Positions 34,779-43,491 of a stretch of 64,000 nucleotides of DNA are shown piece after piece. Source of the stretch: Caproicibacterium amylolyticum (GTDB lineage Bacteria; Bacillota; Clostridia; Oscillospirales; Acutalibacteraceae); the NCBI RefSeq assembly GCF_014467055.1, contig NZ_CP060696.1, forward strand, positions 1,178,001 through 1,242,000. The letters are read 5' to 3'. Position numbers and translations under genes: made by a program. The notes below the pieces were generated by a model. It searched no databases. It had not been told where the DNA came from and worked only from the letters and a program-made list of their open reading frames with translations. Position 1 is the stretch's first letter. Every line of letters begins with the position of its first letter.

Positions 34779-35813
34779 TTACCGTTTGTAGTCTTCGATA
34801 TATTCGGCGGCGGTGGCGGCAGTGATTTTTCCGCCGCGCTGCAATTCGCTGATGCTTTTGTCCATGGTAATCATTCCCTGTGCCACACCGGTCTGCATGG
34901 CCTGCAGAATATTTGCCGTGCGTCCTTCCCGAATCAGGTTGCTGATGGCGGGGGTGACAAACATCATTTCAAACGCGCCGATGCGGCTTTTGCGGTCGGC
35001 TGTTGGCAGCAGCCTCTGTGAAACAACACTTTTCAGCACCATGGAAAGCTGTGTGCGGATTTGCTGCTGTTGTTCCGGTGGAAAAACGTCGATTAGGCGG
35101 TCAATCGTTTTGGCGGCACCAATGGTGTGCAGGGTGGAGAGTACCAAATGTCCGGTTTCGGCGGCGGTTACGGCAATCGCGATAGATTCCAGATCCCGCA
35201 TTTCACCCACCAGAATAATGTCTGGGTCTTCCCGCAGTGCGGCCTTCAGCGCCCGCGCATAGGAAACGCTGTCCGCACCGATTTCCCGCTGGTTAATCAG
35301 GCAGTGTACGGGCTGGTGCAGGTATTCAATGGGGTCTTCAATCGTAATGATGTGACTACTGCGAGTTTTGTTAAACTCATGAATAATGGCGGCAAGCGTG
35401 GTGGATTTGCCGCTGCCGGTGGGACCGGTCACCAGTACCAGTCCATCCCGCAGGGAAAGGATGCGGTCAATCGACTGGGGCAGATGCAGGTCCGCAATAT
35501 CAGGTGTTTGGGCGTTGATAATGCGCAGCACCAGTGTGACCCCACGTGTCTGCCGCATGGCGTTTACGCGGAAGCGTCCGCAGCCGGCCAGCTCTGCTGA
35601 GGCATCCACATCGCCGCTCGTGCAGAATTCTTCGTATTTTTCCGGGTTCAGGCAGTGCTGAATCATGACACTGACCGCTTCCGCAGTCAGCACAGGTTGT
35701 TCAAGAAAGTGCATTTCTCCGTTAATTCGGTAAGCAGGACGATTACCGGAGGCTAGGTGAATGTCAGAAGCGCCCGCTTCTACACCGCCTTTTATCAATT
35801 CCAGAAACTCCAT
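34779..35813 (-). CDS. pilT: Pilus retraction ATPase PilT
   Basis: Hexameric ATPase that disassembles pilin subunits and retracts the pilus. The Walker A GPTGSGKSTTLAAI is near residue 131, the Asp box IITIEDPIEYLH near 156, Walker B DPDIILVGEMRDLESI near 193 and the His box ETGHLVLSTLHTIGA near 218. N-terminal GASDIHLASGNRPAYRINGE is the PilT-type PAS-like domain. The length of 344 residues fits PilT and not PilB. It lies between pilB and pilC. Its presence implies a dynamic, retractable pilus for twitching, DNA uptake or adhesion. Confidence 0.93.
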   Translation of the reverse strand: MEFLELIKGGVEAGASDIHLASGNRPAYRINGEMHFLEQPVLTAEAVSVMIQHCLNPEKYEEFCTSGDVDASAELAGCGRFRVNAMRQTRGVTLVLRIINAQTPDIADLHLPQSIDRILSLRDGLVLVTGPTGSGKSTTLAAIIHEFNKTRSSHIITIEDPIEYLHQPVHCLINQREIGADSVSYARALKAALREDPDIILVGEMRDLESIAIAVTAAETGHLVLSTLHTIGAAKTIDRLIDVFPPEQQQQIRTQLSMVLKSVVSQRLLPTADRKSRIGAFEMMFVTPAISNLIREGRTANILQAMQTGVAQGMITMDKSISELQRGGKITAATAAEYIEDYKR

Positions 35814-35837
35814 ATGTTCCAGCTCCTTTTTGGCAGA

Positions 35838-37508
35838 TTAAAACTGCATGCTGCTGACTTCCAGCATTTCCTCAATGGAAGTGATGCCGTCCCGCACAAT
35901 CTGCTGCAGGTTTTCGTTGAGGGTCGTCATACCTTCCGTACAGGCAACCTTGCGTACTTCCTCCTGACTGCTGCCGTTTATGATGCAGGCTTTAATGGCG
36001 GGGGAAAGGGGCATGACTTCGTGAATAGCGGTGCGGCCAAGGTAGCCGCGGCCGCTGCAGTAGCTGCAGCCTTTGGCGTGGTAGAGCGTTTGCTTTGCAT
36101 CTTTCGGCAGGCCAAGCAGGGCAAGCTCCTGTGCATTTGCAGGGTAGGCCTCTCTGCAATGTGGGCAGAGCCGGCGCACCAGGCGCTGCGCAATGACGCC
36201 TAACATCGCGGCAGAAACCATGAATGGCTCAATACCCATGTCCATCAGGCGGATAATTGAGCTGGGAGCGTCGTAAGTGTGCAGGGTGGAAAGTACCAAA
36301 TGACCTGTAATTGCGGCGCTGCAGGCAATCTGGGCCGTTTCTGCGTCGCGGATTTCACCGACCATCACCACATCCGGGTCCTGCCGCAGAATGGAGCGCA
36401 ACACAGCGGCAAAGGTCAGTCCTGTGCGGGAGTTTACTTCCACCTGCGTAATGTTCGGCAGAATCATTTCTACCGGGTTTTCGGCGGTGATGATGTTGAT
36501 GTCGTCCCGCATGATTTCTTTGAGCGCGGTGTACAGGGTAGTGGATTTGCCGCTGCCGGTCGGGCCGGTCAGCAGGATAATGCCGTGGTTGTTGTGCAGC
36601 ATTTTATTGAACTTTACAAGGTTTTCCGGCAGAAAGCCGATGTCCTCTTTCACCAGTGAGAAGCCAAGCGCGGTTGTAATTCGAATAACCACTTTTTCGC
36701 CGAAAATGCAGGGCAATACGGAAATACGCATATCAATTTCTTTTTCATTGATTTTGTAGTTAATGCGTCCGTCCTGTGGAACGCGCTTTTCCGCAATATT
36801 CATGCCGCCGATAAATTTAATACGGGAAACAACAGATGGTGCAAGTTCCGAGCGGGTTTCCATGTACAAAATTAAGTGGCCGTCCACGCGGAAGCGGATG
36901 CGCATGGTCTTTTCCTGCGGCTCAATGTGAATATCGCTGGCTTTCATCAGCACGGCCTGCTCAATCATGTTGTTGACAAACCGGATAATTGGCTGGTCGC
37001 TGCCGGAGGTGATTGCCTCCGCCTGTGCGTCCTCCTGCTTGGTGGAAAGTTCTTTTGCGGCCGCAAAAGCTTTTTGAGTGGTGTACAATTCGCGGATTTT
37101 CGTTTCGATTTTTTCCCGTTCAGCGATAACCGGGTTAATTTTTAGTTTGGTGTAAATGGCAATGTTGTTAATGCCATTGTAGTCCAGCGGGTCTTCCACG
37201 GCAAGGGTCAGCACACTGCTTTCCCGCTTGACGGGTGCCGCGTGGGTGGAGCGCGCCAGTTCCTCCGGCAAAAGTGCAGAAAGTGTAGGGTCAATGGTAA
37301 TCGAAGTCAGGTCGAGGTAGGGAATGGAAAGCTGCTGCTCCAGTGAGCGGATAATCTGCATTTCTGTTAAATATTCATTTGAAATCAGGATTTCACCCAG
37401 ACGCATTTTAGAGCTTTTCTGCTGTTCCAGTGCCTGCTGCAGCTTTTCTTTGGTCAGTACACCGGAGTTTACAAGAATTTGTCCAAGCTTTAAATTTGTA
37501 ATTTTCAT
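35838..37508 (-). CDS. pilB: Pilus assembly ATPase PilB/GspE
   Basis: Hexameric ATPase that powers pilus extension. An N-terminal MshEN-type domain (LGQILVNSGVLTKEKLQQAL, near residues 7-26) may bind c-di-GMP in relatives. Then come the catalytic motifs: Walker A GPTGSGKSTTLYTAL (near 316), the Asp box NIITAENPVEM (near 341), Walker B DPDVVMVGEIRDAETA (near 380) and the His box TGHLVLSTLHTYDAP. The zinc-binding tetracysteine CPHC...CSYC (near 471-503) marks an extension rather than retraction ATPase. Length is 556 residues. It is followed by pilT in the same operon. Confidence 0.94.
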   Translation of the reverse strand: MKITNLKLGQILVNSGVLTKEKLQQALEQQKSSKMRLGEILISNEYLTEMQIIRSLEQQLSIPYLDLTSITIDPTLSALLPEELARSTHAAPVKRESSVLTLAVEDPLDYNGINNIAIYTKLKINPVIAEREKIETKIRELYTTQKAFAAAKELSTKQEDAQAEAITSGSDQPIIRFVNNMIEQAVLMKASDIHIEPQEKTMRIRFRVDGHLILYMETRSELAPSVVSRIKFIGGMNIAEKRVPQDGRINYKINEKEIDMRISVLPCIFGEKVVIRITTALGFSLVKEDIGFLPENLVKFNKMLHNNHGIILLTGPTGSGKSTTLYTALKEIMRDDINIITAENPVEMILPNITQVEVNSRTGLTFAAVLRSILRQDPDVVMVGEIRDAETAQIACSAAITGHLVLSTLHTYDAPSSIIRLMDMGIEPFMVSAAMLGVIAQRLVRRLCPHCREAYPANAQELALLGLPKDAKQTLYHAKGCSYCSGRGYLGRTAIHEVMPLSPAIKACIINGSSQEEVRKVACTEGMTTLNENLQQIVRDGITSIEEMLEVSSMQF

Positions 37509-37521
37509 GAGAATCCTTCCT

Positions 37522-38256
37522 TTATACGGTCAGCAGTGCGGTGTACCAGCTGAGGAATGCAGAGATTTCGCTGGAAAAGGCTGTGACTGCCGCTGCCGCA
37601 AAACAGATAGAGGGGCCAAACGGCAGGTACAGTACTTTCCCTTTCAGCCTGCCGCGCGTGGTCAGGTACAAAATGTGAATGAGCGCAAAAATCAGCGAAA
37701 AAAGAAACAGCGGCAGAATTCCGGAAAGCCCGCTAAGTGTGCCTACCGCCGCAAAAAGTTTCAAATCGCCGCCGCCCATTGCTTCCTGATGAAACAGTAC
37801 GTGACCGAGCAGTCCCATCAGCAGAATGATGCTTGCTCCGGCGGCGGTTCCCAGCAGGGCATTTAGCAAATGTGCGCCTACCGTACCGGAGGGAGCTGCC
37901 AACTGATAGAACAGTGCCAGAACAAATAAATTTCCGGAAAACTGGTCGGGAATGATGCGATAGCGCAGGTCTGTAAATGTAATCCATAAAAGCGGCAGTA
38001 CAGTACCTGCAGCCGCAAAAAGCTGCAGACAAACACCATACTGGAAAAAGTACAGCAGGAACACACTTGCTGCCACAGCGGAAAAAACAGTGCCGTGCGG
38101 AAAAAAATATACGCGCTTTTCCAAAAGGGAAGCATCCGGCTGCTCATCATAGTCGCACAGCCACCAGGCCGGAATTCGGTTTAAAAGCAGAACACTTGCG
38201 CCGCCTGCTGCCAGCCCAGCTGCCAGACACAGCAGGATGGCTGCGGCGGCATTCAC
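37522..38256 (-). CDS. pilD: Prepilin peptidase (A24 family) PilD
   Basis: Integral membrane aspartyl protease that removes the leader of prepilins. The two catalytic Asp sites are seen as WITFTDLRYRIIPD (near residues 91-104) and GGGDLKLFAAVG (near 161-172, the GxGD motif). About seven helices are present. The N-terminal cytoplasmic loop is short and lacks the paired CxxC motifs of the N-methyltransferase domain (only one Cys, in RIPAWWLCDYDE), so mature pilins may not be methylated by it. The stop overlaps the start of nothing, but the start overlaps the pilO-like stop by 4 bases. Confidence 0.9.
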   Translation of the reverse strand: MNAAAAILLCLAAGLAAGGASVLLLNRIPAWWLCDYDEQPDASLLEKRVYFFPHGTVFSAVAASVFLLYFFQYGVCLQLFAAAGTVLPLLWITFTDLRYRIIPDQFSGNLFVLALFYQLAAPSGTVGAHLLNALLGTAAGASIILLMGLLGHVLFHQEAMGGGDLKLFAAVGTLSGLSGILPLFLFSLIFALIHILYLTTRGRLKGKVLYLPFGPSICFAAAAVTAFSSEISAFLSWYTALLTV

Positions 38257-38849
38257 TTAGAAGCAGACGAGGAGGACGAGGCAGTCTGCTGTGCCGCACC
38301 GAAGTAATAAAGAGACAGGGACAGGTTTACGGAAACGGTGGAAGCATCCTTTCCGGAGGGTGTGAACTGTACCTGATTGACATAATACGCACCTGCGGAT
38401 TGCTTTTCAAAGTAATCCAGCAGTTTTTGCAGCTGCGGTACCGTACACATGGTTCCGATTGATACATCAACACTGTAAAGCTGCTCTTTTTCGGAAGAAA
38501 TTTTTCCGGCTACAGCGGCGGGATTTTGCAATTCTACCTTGGAAGGTGTGATTCCGGCAGTTTTGCAGGCTGTGTCAACATCGTCGGCAGCCTTGCTGCT
38601 GGTGATTGAGTTTTTCTGTTCACTGCTTTTTAGCTTTTCCTGCAGAACTGTAATATCTTTCCGCATAGCGTTGCCCTGTGTTATCATATTTTCAAAGTAC
38701 TGAATCTGCTGCGTGTTTTGCAGGTGTGTTTGTTCCATCTGCGTATTTTTTTCAGAAATCGGTACGTACACAAAATTGAAATAAATCAGTAAAGCAACAA
38801 CAAGCAGCAGCAGGTAAATCAGGAAGCCGGATATTCTTTTGTTTTTCAT
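38253..38849 (-). CDS. PilO-like pilus alignment protein
   Basis: A 198-residue bitopic protein: short cytoplasmic start (MKNKR), one transmembrane helix (near 8-27), a coiled coil (near 35-85) and a C-terminal ferredoxin-like domain with VPQLQKLLDYFEKQSAGAYY (near 131-150), ending in a Ser/Ala tail. This is the PilO plan: it binds PilN and forms the periplasmic-side alignment complex in Gram-negatives. In Firmicutes the same parts link PilM/N to the envelope. The start is ATG 38849 behind GGAGGG; the ATG shares one base with the pilMN stop. Sequence identity to PilO is not obvious; assignment rests on topology and position. Confidence 0.75.
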   Translation of the reverse strand: MKNKRISGFLIYLLLLVVALLIYFNFVYVPISEKNTQMEQTHLQNTQQIQYFENMITQGNAMRKDITVLQEKLKSSEQKNSITSSKAADDVDTACKTAGITPSKVELQNPAAVAGKISSEKEQLYSVDVSIGTMCTVPQLQKLLDYFEKQSAGAYYVNQVQFTPSGKDASTVSVNLSLSLYYFGAAQQTASSSSSASK

Positions 38850-40462
38850 CAGTTGCTCCCTCCGGTGCTGCTGGTTTTCCAGCTTGTGAATTTTGCAGGG
38901 GTCAGCGTAAAACTGCAAATGCAGCTGCTGTTTGCCTGTATGCTGACGCTGAACGGAATGGAAACGGTAAAGTAGCCGTTTTGTTCAATGCTGTGGCGCA
39001 GTTCCAAGTATTTTTCGTAGTTAGAAGTGGTGAAGGTCAGCGCGATTTGCCCGGTTGTGTTGTCAATAGAACAGGAACTTACGGAGGTAACTTCTTTAAA
39101 AATCTGCGAATCCAGCTGATTGAAAATTTCTTCGGCTGTACTTTTGCCAAAGGGGAGAAGCGCGCGGTCGGCTTCCAATGCTTTCAACTGCTTTTGCAGG
39201 GAAACTTCCTTATCGTGAAGTGCCTGCACCTGTGAAAAGGCCGGATTCGCAAGTAGCTGTTGGTCAAGTGCCAGCTGATTCTTTTGACTGATATATTTGA
39301 TTGGTTCAACTGCCATCAATATTGCAGCCGCCGCACTGATACCGATAATCAGAACCATTTTGATGAATCCGGCATCCGATTTTTTTTGCACCAGTGCGAT
39401 GAAGTCAAGGTTGTCCTTTTTACCTGCCTGCAGGATACCGTTGAAAGTAAAAAACGCATCAGCGGGGTAGCCTGCCTGCAGCGTTTCAGAGGTCGGCAGG
39501 GGAAGTACTTTGGTAGCTTCCGGGAGTTCACTAATGCTTTTTAGCGGAACGTCCAGCCCCTGTGCGTCCCAGTAGGCGCGGTAATTTGAAAGAGACGCAA
39601 GTGCGCCGCACAAAATGATTCCGGTAAGTTCCATACGCTCGCTGGAAAGCACCATGCGCAGATTGCGCACGGCTTCCTCGATGCTGGCATTCAGCAATGT
39701 GGTGATGCGGCGCATGGATTCACCAGTGATGGAGAGTGAACCGGTTTCGCCAAGAGAAAGCGAACGTGCAATTTTTACGGCTTCTTCATAGCTGCAGGCG
39801 CGGTCCTCCTGTACAATGTCCACAATGTCATCAAACACGCCCTCAAAGGAATGCGAAAAAACCGGTAAACCATTGTGCAGAATCAGCAGGCGCGTTCTTT
39901 GAAAATCCAAGTCCAAAATGGCCGCCTCCATTTTGTGGTTTGCAGCAACTACTTTGGCAGCATAGATCAGCCCGGCGATTGGCGGAACAGCGCGGTAAAT
40001 CTGCAGCCCCTCTGCTAGAAAAGCCTTGCGCAGCGCGGCAATAATCGTTCCGCGCACAGCAAATAAGGTACTGGTGAATTTGCCGGTCAATTCATTCAAA
40101 AATCCATATTCGCAGTTTTGTACGATGTAACCGTCGGTGCCCTCGGAAAGCACCGTTTCGGCTTCCAGCTTTGCAAACATGGGCAGATTTTGCGGCTTGC
40201 AGGGCAGATGTTGGTATTCTGCACAGACAATATGGTCATTTTCCAGACAAAACACAATTTCTCCGCTCAAGCCGTCGTTTTGGATGCACTGCTTCACAAA
40301 CCGTGCCAGCAGTGCAGGGCTGTCCAGAGCCTGTCCGTCTTTCAATTCCGGGCGCAGTTCATACTGCTGCGGAATGCCGAAGAGTCTGCGACCGCCTGAA
40401 TTTGCGGTAACCGGAGTCAGCAGCAGGCTTCGGTTGGAAATTTGAAGAATCAGCAGCTTCAA
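38849..40462 (-). CDS. pilM: Fused PilM-PilN pilus assembly protein
   Basis: Residues 1 to about 350 look like PilM, an actin/FtsA-fold cytoplasmic ATPase-like protein (SHSFEGVFDDIVDIVQED and GIILCGALASLSNY are typical elements). A single transmembrane helix (MVLIIGISAAAAILMAV, near residue 365), a coiled coil (near 395-430) and a small ferredoxin-like C-terminal domain then match PilN. Normally PilM is soluble and binds the first residues of a separate PilN. Here both are one chain of about 537 residues. The frame opens at GTG 40525; TTG 40462 with GGTGG 8 bases upstream gives a PilM-like N-terminus and is preferred, though the start remains uncertain. Confidence 0.75.
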   Translation of the reverse strand: MKLLILQISNRSLLLTPVTANSGGRRLFGIPQQYELRPELKDGQALDSPALLARFVKQCIQNDGLSGEIVFCLENDHIVCAEYQHLPCKPQNLPMFAKLEAETVLSEGTDGYIVQNCEYGFLNELTGKFTSTLFAVRGTIIAALRKAFLAEGLQIYRAVPPIAGLIYAAKVVAANHKMEAAILDLDFQRTRLLILHNGLPVFSHSFEGVFDDIVDIVQEDRACSYEEAVKIARSLSLGETGSLSITGESMRRITTLLNASIEEAVRNLRMVLSSERMELTGIILCGALASLSNYRAYWDAQGLDVPLKSISELPEATKVLPLPTSETLQAGYPADAFFTFNGILQAGKKDNLDFIALVQKKSDAGFIKMVLIIGISAAAAILMAVEPIKYISQKNQLALDQQLLANPAFSQVQALHDKEVSLQKQLKALEADRALLPFGKSTAEEIFNQLDSQIFKEVTSVSSCSIDNTTGQIALTFTTSNYEKYLELRHSIEQNGYFTVSIPFSVSIQANSSCICSFTLTPAKFTSWKTSSTGGSN

Positions 40463-40536
40463 AACAGATGCCACCACACTTTCTGAAAAATTCGGCGAGT
40501 GAGCCGTTTGACTGCCGGTCCACACAAGGGAAAGTA

Positions 40537-40575
40537 AGAAAACAAGCCCCGGTTTTCGCGGGGCTTGTTTTCTTT
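40537..40575 (-). terminator. Terminator between pilA and pilMN
   Basis: AGAAAACAAGCCCC/GGGGCTTGTTTTCT stem around a short loop, ending in a T-run on the minus strand. It lies 20 bases after pilA and before the rest of the operon, so pilin is likely made in excess over machinery. Confidence 0.85.
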
Positions 40576-40594
40576 GGGGAAAAAATTATGTAAG

Positions 40595-41083
40595 TCAGGT
40601 TGATGATGTTGCAGAGGATGCACTGGATGCATTGGTGTCGGGAAGTACGGATATTACAGTAGTACCTTTTTCTATAGCCTTCGCATTCGCTGGTTTCTTG
40701 TCATTATCAGATGTGTAAATTTCATTTCCATCTGAATAATAGGTTTGGTTTGCGCCTCCTTTAATTCGGCCAGTCATATTGTCCAGACCAACTAAACCCT
40801 CATGTTTCAGGGCTTCATCAACAGTTAATGTTGAAGCATCAACATTCCATGTGCCAGACTTGGCTTCGGCATAAGCAGACTTCAGCGCCATCTGTACAGT
40901 CTGCGCGTTGGAAGCGTTTGTGTTCTTGTTTGCCGTGTTAATAACGTTTGTGATAGTTGGAATTGCAATCAGCGCCAAAATTGCGAGAATTGCAATAACT
41001 ACGACTAGCTCAACCAGGGTAAAGCCTTTTTTGTTTTTCTTTTTTGCCAGAGTGGACTGCATTTTCGTCTGAATTCGGTTCAT
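40595..41083 (-). CDS. pilA: Major type IV pilin precursor
   Basis: A 162-residue prepilin. The leader ends in a KKNKKGFTLVELVVVIAILA class III signal (cleavage after Gly 20, Phe +1, Glu +5), followed by a hydrophobic helix that packs in the pilus core. The globular head is small and ends in a Ser/Thr/Ala tail (SASSATSST), a possible glycosylation region. The leader of about 20 residues is long for type IVa. AAAAGGAGA precedes the ATG. It is first in the minus-strand operon with its own downstream terminator, which fits the major pilin. Confidence 0.93.
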   Translation of the reverse strand: MNRIQTKMQSTLAKKKNKKGFTLVELVVVIAILAILALIAIPTITNVINTANKNTNASNAQTVQMALKSAYAEAKSGTWNVDASTLTVDEALKHEGLVGLDNMTGRIKGGANQTYYSDGNEIYTSDNDKKPANAKAIEKGTTVISVLPDTNASSASSATSST

Positions 41084-41501
41084 TTCGACTATCTCCTTTT
41101 AGAAAAATAATATGTTGATGAATCACAATTTAGGAATCAAAAAGCAAATATGAAGTAGGACTAACCGACATATTTCGTTTGAATATGTAAATCAATCCTA
41201 AATCTCTAGTTGCATTTTAAAACAGACACGTAAAAAAGTCAGTAGATTTATTGGATTTTAGAACCAAAAATTTAACCGATATATTCTGCATAATGTACAA
41301 ATTAATCAAAATCATGTGCTATAAATTGATTTATTTTCAAAATGCACTTGAAAAAACGAAACAGTAATTTTATAATTGGAATTATTCATATAGTTATCTG
41401 CAAAGCAAAAAAGTATTTGTCAAAATCACAATATAGATACATAGCAATAAAAAATAACAAAGTCGAAAACGATCGCTTGCACATTTGAAAAGGTGGTTTG
41501 C
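41084..41501. promoter_or_regulatory. AT-rich divergent control region of the pilus locus
   Basis: About 420 bases between divergent pilA and the large pilin-like gene, with no gene inside. It is markedly AT-rich. Two imperfect copies of TAACCGAYATATT...AATC lie 111 bases apart (41162-41197 and 41273-41307) and may be regulator sites. Promoter hexamers are not clear enough to assign. Confidence 0.5.
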
Positions 41502-43478
41502 ATGAAGAAAAAATCTCGGCAGGGTGCGGCGCTGGTTTATGTAATAACCGTGACAGCAGTTTTAATGATTTTGGTAACTGGGCTAGTCTTTTTGGCGGGT
41601 ATTAACCTGCACTCTTCACAAACGTCGCTCGCCGCGCGGCAAGCCTATCTGGATGCAAAGTCGGCAGTCGAATATGGCCGCGCTTATGTTTCTCTTTACG
41701 CACAGCAGGAGAAACAGCAAGCAGAGAATGGTATGACTTTAAAGTGGATTGCGTCCGCCGGCGGAGCAGATGTTTACAACATTAACCAAAAGGCGGCAGT
41801 CACCGCCGCACAAACGGGAAATTTACCGGCACAGTTTGGAATTTACATAGGGAACAGTCAGGCGGCATCTTTCAGCAGAGATGCCACAAAAGATCCTGCT
41901 ATGCTTAGCAGCGGTCCAGCAGTTAGTGACTGCGACATTGGCAGCCTGCAGGCCAGCGTTCCTTATCATTACAAGGGAATTACACAATCCGATGGTGCCG
42001 CGGCTAACCGTGTATATAAAATGAATTTCCGTTTTCAGCAGCCGTTTTTTACACAGGTGGTACACCAAAAGCCGAAACCGGAAACCACAGCGGCTAAAAT
42101 AAACGGTTTTTTGCTGCCCGGCTCCAATTATGGTGCTCATACGGTCATTCCAAATATTAACTCAAACAGTCCCTACATTACACCCAATGCATATTCTGTG
42201 TATCCGGTTGTTGTGTGGAACATGATGCAGGGACCCAATAATTTGGACGAGCAGACCCGGCAGCAGTGCAGCCTGACAGCACCGGAGGTTTACCTGATGT
42301 GCAAGCCAAAATCTCTGGCTTACTATGATACTTCTTACGGCAGGCTGGTTACCGACTTCGTCTGTTTTAACGGCAATGTTTCCGGACAGGACTACCGTGC
42401 AAATCCCACGTCTAATGCTCATGAAAGCAAGTTCCTGCTGCAGAGCCGCACAGTGGGGCAGCGCGGTGTCATTTGTTTTGCCAATGACTGTACAGTAACG
42501 GTGGATGGCAATCAGCTGAAGCGGACATTTACCATTCCCAAAGGGTATTATTATTTTAAGGATGGCATGAATCTTTATGATTTGCACAGTGACCTGCGCG
42601 ACTTTAACGGCAATCAACTGTTGGAACCTGTAGCGGAGGAGAAATTGCCTGCCTCTGTCAGCAGTACGCGGGTAGAAACGATTCAAGACTGCTATGATTC
42701 GAAAGACAACAACTATCCACGCGGCTTGATTCAGGGCAATGCGGAAATGCAAAATTCCACATGGAATCTTTGCGCCTACTGGGCTGACAGCTACGGCAAT
42801 CTTTCCGGTGGATTGCCCAGCAGCAATTATAACGGACACAAAGGGGAGCTTTCCAATGTTTCAGCTTTCCTTTATGTTGCTTCTTCGCGTAGTTGGGGAA
42901 ATGCTTTTTCAGATACCATGGTGGATGATGCGAATTGGAAGGATTTTCATTTTACGTTGAAGGACTTTGGACTGTCTACAGGTTGGTCCAACGCAGAACA
43001 AGAGGCACGCAAAAAATTCGGAGTCTACCGGGCAAAGGATATTTTCATGGAATATGTCAACAGCACGGAAGGGCTTATCGTACCAGCGGGCAGTACAATC
43101 GTGCTGCAGGCAAACTCCATGTGGTTCAACAGCACCCGCACAGACGGCACGCTTGGCGGCGGACTGCCGCTTACTGCAGGGGACGCAGGCAGCAAGCTGT
43201 ATTTGACTTCCCTGAATTTTCAGGATGCTGTTTCACTTACGGTTCCGGCAGACCTGCAGGTGAACTATGCCGGAACAACCTATACCATTCGGGCGGGTAC
43301 GTATTCCGTGGCAAACAAACTGAATCTTTTCAGCGACGAAGCCAAAGCTTTCTTTGCACAGCATCAAGAGGAAAACAAGTCTTCATCCAGTGAAAGCGGC
43401 GGCGGTACGGAATCCGGAAGTACATCATCGGCAGAAAAGGTCAATACGGAAGGCAGTGGTTACTATACGCAGGGATAG
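41502..43478 (+). CDS. Large pilin-like surface protein (PilX/tip-type candidate)
   Basis: A 658-residue protein with a basic N-terminus (KKKSRQGAALVYVITVTAVL, near residues 2-21) followed by a hydrophobic helix to about 37. The GAALVYV start and position resemble PilX/GspK-type minor pilins, which cap the fibre, but the Glu +5 is absent. The large extracellular part is rich in Asn, Ser, Gly and Tyr and holds segments such as GVICFANDCTVTVDGNQ and VPAGSTIVLQANSMW, suggestive of a beta-rich fold. The C-terminal 40 residues are Ser/Gly/Glu-rich. No known adhesin family is recognised. ATG 41502 follows AAGGTGG. It is first in a divergent minor pilin set. Confidence 0.7.
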   Translation: MKKKSRQGAALVYVITVTAVLMILVTGLVFLAGINLHSSQTSLAARQAYLDAKSAVEYGRAYVSLYAQQEKQQAENGMTLKWIASAGGADVYNINQKAAVTAAQTGNLPAQFGIYIGNSQAASFSRDATKDPAMLSSGPAVSDCDIGSLQASVPYHYKGITQSDGAAANRVYKMNFRFQQPFFTQVVHQKPKPETTAAKINGFLLPGSNYGAHTVIPNINSNSPYITPNAYSVYPVVVWNMMQGPNNLDEQTRQQCSLTAPEVYLMCKPKSLAYYDTSYGRLVTDFVCFNGNVSGQDYRANPTSNAHESKFLLQSRTVGQRGVICFANDCTVTVDGNQLKRTFTIPKGYYYFKDGMNLYDLHSDLRDFNGNQLLEPVAEEKLPASVSSTRVETIQDCYDSKDNNYPRGLIQGNAEMQNSTWNLCAYWADSYGNLSGGLPSSNYNGHKGELSNVSAFLYVASSRSWGNAFSDTMVDDANWKDFHFTLKDFGLSTGWSNAEQEARKKFGVYRAKDIFMEYVNSTEGLIVPAGSTIVLQANSMWFNSTRTDGTLGGGLPLTAGDAGSKLYLTSLNFQDAVSLTVPADLQVNYAGTTYTIRAGTYSVANKLNLFSDEAKAFFAQHQEENKSSSSESGGGTESGSTSSAEKVNTEGSGYYTQG

Positions 43479-43491
43479 GAAAAAATGCGGC

